A stretch of DNA of 47,847 nt, taken from contig JBBQBB010000025.1 of the NCBI GenBank assembly GCA_038317095.1, positions 1 to 47,847 of the forward strand, in the 5' to 3' direction. This stretch comes from JAGXTF01 sp038317095 (GTDB taxonomy: Bacteria > Bacteroidota > Bacteroidia > NS11-12g > UBA955). Below, piece by piece: positions 44,471-47,847 of this stretch. The stretch's first letter is position 1, and each line of letters opens with the position of its first letter. The position numbers were made by a program, and so were the translations under genes. Below the pieces are notes generated by a model. It worked only from the letters and a program-made list of their open reading frames with translations. It had not been told where the DNA came from and ran no database searches.

Positions 44471-45850
44471 TTAGTTTAATATTTCTTCCCCTTTTGCTTT
44501 TTTAAGATCCATTTTGCTGATTACCAAATCGTATAGCGCATTTAGGTAATTGATTTGTGCTGTTTTTAAATCCGTATCTGCTTGCATAATTTCTAGTGAA
44601 CTGCCTACTCCTTCTCTAAACTTAATGTTTGTTTTGTTGTAAATATCTTTGGCAAGGTCCAAGTTCTTCTTTTGCGCTTCTACCTGCTTTAAATTAATTT
44701 CATAAGATAATTTTGCATTGGTATATTCCATGTTCGCCGCATTTTCAAACATCCTAAATTCATTTTCCGTTTTCATTCTTTTCAAACGCACGTCTTGCAT
44801 TTGGGTTTGTTTTCTGAAACCGTCAAAAACAGGGATGTTTAAGCTTAATCCATAGAGGGTGGCAGGCACAAAATTGTTATTCGGGGTTAAATTGCTTTCA
44901 AAAAAATTAAATTGGCTTCGGTTGGTGGTTACTTGGTGTGTTAAAAATCCTACCAACGTGGGGTAATATCCCAATTTGTATCGTTTTTCATCCATTTTTG
45001 AAAGGGAAAAAGCTTGCTCAAATATTTTGGTCTCATTTCGGTTTTTTATGTCAAAATTATTACCTGCTGTTTCAGCAGATGACATGCTTTTATCCAATGT
45101 TTCTAAATCATCCGTCAATATCAAAGTGGAATCCATAGGCATACCTATCTGAAATTTTAATAAATTAACAGTTACACTTGCCGCATTTTGTAATTTCTCT
45201 TTTTGTATGTTCAAATTAGATACCGCCAATTCCAATCTTTGCACGTCCAAACTTTCTGCAAAACCCTCTTTATTTAGTCCTTGAACATCCTTATAGCTTT
45301 TTTCCAATGTTTTAAGATTACTTTCTAAAAGGTCTATGTTTTTGCGTGTGGTTAGGGCTAGTAAATAGGCTTTTGCAACGTTGCTTTGCAAATCTACCTT
45401 GGATTTTGCAACCAACAATTGGGACATATTTACGTATTCTTTCGCTGCTTTTAAGCCCAAAAAGAAGGAGCCATCAAATAACAATTGATTCACCCCAATA
45501 GAACCAGAAGCGTAGAATTGTTGTTGGAATTTTAAAAAGATATACTCTGGTGATCCTGGACTCGAGTTAAAGTTTTTTATCCAGCTACCCGGTATTTGCA
45601 AATATTGCTGAAATGAGGCTGAAGCGTTTACTTGCGGTAGCCCAATGGATTTAATGTTTTTAACTGTAGTTTCTGCAATCGTTACATCTGTTTGTGCATT
45701 TTGTAAAGTAGGGCTGTTCTTTTCAGCATAGGCCACAGCTTCTTTCAAGCTCATTTTGCTTGCTTGCTGGGCGTTTAACTGAAAGACTAGGATGCCAAAA
45801 GTGGCCAATAAGGTCCGTTTCATATGTGGTTTTAATGTTTGTTTTTTCAT
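44471..45850 (-). CDS. TolC-family outer-membrane efflux channel
   Basis: This outer-membrane factor of 459 residues completes the tripartite pump. A signal peptide is best read from the second Met (MKRTLLATFGILVFQLNAQ); the first ATG at 45850 overlaps the TetR stop codon by four bases and is kept as start. The family's duplicated helical structure shows as MSLKEAVAYAEKNSPTLQNA and the later GLSLNIPVFDGFRKQTQMQD, with YKLGYYPTLVGFLTH before it and LEIMQADTDLKTAQINYLNA near the end. Co-translation with the repressor and a short gap to the adaptor gene show a single operon. Confidence 0.92.
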   Translation of the reverse strand: MKKQTLKPHMKRTLLATFGILVFQLNAQQASKMSLKEAVAYAEKNSPTLQNAQTDVTIAETTVKNIKSIGLPQVNASASFQQYLQIPGSWIKNFNSSPGSPEYIFLKFQQQFYASGSIGVNQLLFDGSFFLGLKAAKEYVNMSQLLVAKSKVDLQSNVAKAYLLALTTRKNIDLLESNLKTLEKSYKDVQGLNKEGFAESLDVQRLELAVSNLNIQKEKLQNAASVTVNLLKFQIGMPMDSTLILTDDLETLDKSMSSAETAGNNFDIKNRNETKIFEQAFSLSKMDEKRYKLGYYPTLVGFLTHQVTTNRSQFNFFESNLTPNNNFVPATLYGLSLNIPVFDGFRKQTQMQDVRLKRMKTENEFRMFENAANMEYTNAKLSYEINLKQVEAQKKNLDLAKDIYNKTNIKFREGVGSSLEIMQADTDLKTAQINYLNALYDLVISKMDLKKAKGEEILN

Positions 45851-46446
45851 TTTAAAAATTCTTTTACTTCGTTCAGGCCTTTTTCTGTTGCAATGGAGTG
45901 TAAATGGTATTGCATAATGTCAATATACATTTCTGAATAATCTTCGGAGGTAGACATCTGTTGTAAATGCTCCGGTCCGTGGTTCATTAAACACAAATAC
46001 AAACGGGCAATTACTTCGGGTTTTAAATTGCTCCTATAATATCCCTCTGCTACGCCTTTGTTTAAGTTGCCCATTACTCTTTCCATAAATGTCTTATCCC
46101 GATATTGGATAAACTCATAATAAATCTCTGAATGATACTTTTGTAAATCGTATATCATAGAAGGATTCGTTTCTTTAAGGTATTGAGATACAAAAGTGGC
46201 AATCAGTAAAACCTGCCTTACAGGGTTTGCTTCTGAACTTAGAATCGCATCAACCTCCGTTTGTATGCTTTTTAGGTCGTGATCTAATGTTTTGGTAATC
46301 AGTTCATTTTTATCCCTAAAACAGCGGTAAAGTGTTTTTTTAGAAATAGACATTTCCCTTGCTACATCCTCCATACTCACACTGCGCACGCCAAATCTGC
46401 GAAACATGCCCCAGGCAGTGTCCACTACTTTTTTGATTTGCTCCAT
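45847..46446 (-). CDS. TetR/AcrR-family repressor of the efflux operon
   Basis: This is a one-component regulator of 199 residues. The N-terminal helix-turn-helix reads MFRRFGVRSVSMEDVAREMS and ISKKTLYRCFRDKNELITKT. The C-terminal ligand domain is typical in size and has no close match that I can name. The frame is open to 46509, but those extra residues (including VFFFVTFAAE) are unlike the family and would be read from the operator and promoter, so the ATG at 46446 is chosen. It is the first gene of the operon; the last four bases overlap the TolC start. Self-repression through the palindrome upstream is likely. Confidence 0.9.
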   Translation of the reverse strand: MEQIKKVVDTAWGMFRRFGVRSVSMEDVAREMSISKKTLYRCFRDKNELITKTLDHDLKSIQTEVDAILSSEANPVRQVLLIATFVSQYLKETNPSMIYDLQKYHSEIYYEFIQYRDKTFMERVMGNLNKGVAEGYYRSNLKPEVIARLYLCLMNHGPEHLQQMSTSEDYSEMYIDIMQYHLHSIATEKGLNEVKEFLK

Positions 46447-46454
46447 TTCGGCCG

Positions 46455-46462
46455 CAAAAGTA
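46455..46462 (-). promoter_or_regulatory. -7 box of the tetR-efflux operon
   Basis: TACTTTTG on the minus strand matches TAnnTTTG exactly and ends eight bases before the ATG at 46446. A leader of only a few bases is predicted. Confidence 0.55.
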
Positions 46463-46477
46463 ACGAAAAAAAACACG

Positions 46478-46509
46478 TTGGAAACGTTTTGCATAATAAA
46501 AGTTTCCAA
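46478..46509 (-). promoter_or_regulatory. Candidate TetR operator
   Basis: TTGGAAAC (46478-46485) and GTTTCCAA (46502-46509) are perfect inverted 8-bp arms 16 bases apart. A second, smaller palindrome ACGTT-GGA-AACGT (46475-46487) overlaps the first arm. The site lies 15 bases upstream of the -7 box, across the expected -33 region, the usual position for a TetR repressor site. Confidence 0.55.
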
Positions 46510-46617
46510 AGTTTTGTATCTATTCTAACCGTTTGGTATGCAATGGGTTAAAAATTGGTATTCGATAAAGTTAAGAATAGTTTCGACAAATCTCATTTTT
46601 TGAACTACTAAATATTC

Positions 46618-46651
46618 TTGATGCGTTTCCTAACTTAAAGCCTTAATTTTG
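46618..46651 (+). promoter_or_regulatory. Promoter of the propeller lipoprotein gene
   Basis: TTG (46618-46620), a 23-base spacer and TAATTTTG (46644-46651) match the Bacteroidota pattern at the upper limit of spacer length. The start codon is 68 bases downstream. Confidence 0.5.
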
Positions 46652-46719
46652 TACTCCAGTCTTATACCATAAATAGATGATAGCGTTTTGTGCAGAATGT
46701 GATCCGACAATGAATACCA

Positions 46720-47847
46720 ATGAAGACAATTTCTAATTCTATTCGTTGCTTGATTTTAGCATTCCTTTTTCTCTTTGCAAATGGATGTAATAGAAAAAAA
46801 GCCAACAATACTGCGCTTGTGGAAAGTGCAAAAGGAAACTCAAAACCGATAATAACAATTTTATATCCAGACACGGTGTGGCTTTCAAAAAGCGTTCCTC
46901 CCAGTAACTTTGCATTCATTGGATCTCCTCAAATTAAGGAATTGGTTGGTTCAGATAATTTTGAATCTATTATACCCGATGAACAAGGGGATGTTTTCTT
47001 TACGAATTTTGACGCCGAATCTGGATTTAACATAGGGGATGTGAATTGCACTTTTATGGATAAAATTGGAAATTTGTGGATCGGATCAGACCAAGGAGTG
47101 CGAAAATACAATGGAAAAACGTTCACATATTTTTCCACCACCCACGGACTTGCAGGCAATAAAGTGTCAGCCATAAGCCAAGCCAGCGACGGGTCGATTT
47201 GGTTTACTACGGATAGTGGATTTAGTCAATTTGATGGAAGCATCTTTAGAACCAAAAAATTTACTGAAAAGAACCAGGCGATTGAAGCCAGTTGTTTTTT
47301 TGAGGACCATGCAGGCAATCAATGGTTTGGCACGGCTCAAGGATTGTTTATTATCACTGTCAGTAATTTAAAAAACAATTCCAATAAATTTCATCAAATC
47401 AATATCCAAAAAGGGCTTGTGAATAACCTTATACAATGTATTTATGAAGACAAACTTGGAAACATTTGGATAGGTACCGCGGAGGGATTGAGCCGAATCG
47501 ATGCCAAGATACTTGGCCATAAATGTTTTAAACAAGAGTGTTCGCACAATTTAAAATCTGTTTCTGGGTATTCAAATCATCTTCTAGAAATGGGCCGATA
47601 CGTGGTCAACTACACGGATATAAAAGGTGGCTTGATAGACAATGATGTTAAATGTATTGCCGAAGATATTGCTGGATATTTATGGATTGGAACTGGCGGT
47701 GGAGTGAGTCGCACTATGGTAAAATCTGTGGTTTGCAAGTTTGAATGTTTTCAGAATTTCAATATGGACTTGGGTTTGATAGGCAATATTGTGCGCAGTA
47801 TTTGTATATCAAAGAACAACGATATATGGTTTGGCACCACACAAGGA
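46720..47847 (+). CDS. Two-component-type beta-propeller lipoprotein (partial, 3' end missing)
   Basis: The frame is open from an ATG to the window end (376 codons) and has no stop. The protein begins with a lipoprotein signal: CLILAFLFLFANGC, with the Cys as lipidation site. It continues with repeats of the Reg_prop type: DKIGNLWIGSDQGVRKYNGK, SDGSIWFTTDSGFSQFDG, HAGNQWFGTAQGLF, DKLGNIWIGTAEGLSRIDAK, DIAGYLWIGTGGGVSRT and NNDIWFGTTQG. Such propellers form the periplasmic sensor half of hybrid two-component systems and of some cyclases or phosphatases in Bacteroidota. The output domain lies beyond the window, so the class cannot be decided. A lipid anchor is unusual for hybrid two-component kinases, whose propeller normally follows a plain signal peptide (inference). 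Confidence 0.85.
   Translation, partial: MKTISNSIRCLILAFLFLFANGCNRKKANNTALVESAKGNSKPIITILYPDTVWLSKSVPPSNFAFIGSPQIKELVGSDNFESIIPDEQGDVFFTNFDAESGFNIGDVNCTFMDKIGNLWIGSDQGVRKYNGKTFTYFSTTHGLAGNKVSAISQASDGSIWFTTDSGFSQFDGSIFRTKKFTEKNQAIEASCFFEDHAGNQWFGTAQGLFIITVSNLKNNSNKFHQINIQKGLVNNLIQCIYEDKLGNIWIGTAEGLSRIDAKILGHKCFKQECSHNLKSVSGYSNHLLEMGRYVVNYTDIKGGLIDNDVKCIAEDIAGYLWIGTGGGVSRTMVKSVVCKFECFQNFNMDLGLIGNIVRSICISKNNDIWFGTTQG

Noticed and set aside
1..47847. CRISPR arrays, tRNA or rRNA genes, integrases, toxin-antitoxin pairs or an anti-phage island
   Set aside because: No evenly spaced repeats, no tRNA-like TTCGA arms in the gaps, and no recombinase or defence genes were recognised on either strand.

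Overview
The window is chromosomal DNA from a member of the Bacteroidota, plausibly the Chitinophagales/Sphingobacteriales side of the phylum (inference). The evidence is low GC outside a few short GC-rich palindromes, repeated exact matches to the Bacteroidota -7 promoter box TAnnTTTG, almost no Shine-Dalgarno sequences, two secreted proteins with C-terminal type IX secretion (T9SS) sorting domains, a SusC/FecA-type TonB receptor, and four-helix-bundle (S23/IVS) and MbnP/MbnH family genes. No rRNA, tRNA, CRISPR array or complete mobile element was found. The genes are mostly housekeeping and stress functions. At least five loci are decayed, which points to ongoing gene loss or to sequence errors in places.

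Layout. 1-200: 3' end of a decayed IS1182-type transposase (minus). 413-9587: two large hybrid sensor kinases (CHASE3-PAS-PAS-HK-REC, and CheB-CheR-PAS-PAS-HK-REC) with very similar C-terminal kinase and receiver modules. Between them, 3147-4806 is a patch of decay: a possible IS91-type remnant, a glycine-rich protein with internal stops, and a broken DUF4386 membrane protein. 9644-18982 (all minus): AI-2E family permease and P-type cation ATPase; alpha/beta hydrolase; cyanophycinase; then a tight three-gene operon of two paralogous PsiD-like phosphatidylserine-decarboxylase-type enzymes around a small membrane protein. 19532-21802: FecA-like TonB receptor with a perfect 17-bp Fur-type palindrome inside its promoter. 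22151-23419: ice-binding (DUF3494) protein with a T9SS tail. 23737-27093: PerR-type regulator with a Fur-family operator over its promoter, then katG, then an AlkB-type dioxygenase. 27308-28744: GH1 beta-glucosidase broken by one stop codon. 28772-31368: metallochaperone-like HMA protein, TPR/coiled-coil adenylate cyclase, and a repeat-flanked four-helix-bundle gene. 31601-34742: MbnP, MbnH-type dihaem protein and a YHYH protein, a probable copper/redox cluster ending in a strong terminator. 35004-37630: DUF1801 remnant, VOC protein, and an ECF sigma factor with a membrane partner. 37987-39781: fdhD and mobA for molybdenum enzymes. 39853-46446: TetR-TolC-MFP-RND efflux operon behind a predicted TetR operator. 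46720-end: the start of a two-component-propeller lipoprotein cut by the window edge.

How they work together. Three modules are coherent: peroxide and alkylation defence (perR-katG-alkB), metal handling (FecA-like receptor, HMA chaperone, P-type ATPase, MbnP/MbnH/YHYH), and export/regulation (tetR-RND operon). The best candidates for undescribed biology are the MbnP-MbnH-YHYH operon and the paired PsiD-like decarboxylases with their integral-membrane partner. Functions are inferred from motifs read by eye; no database search was possible.
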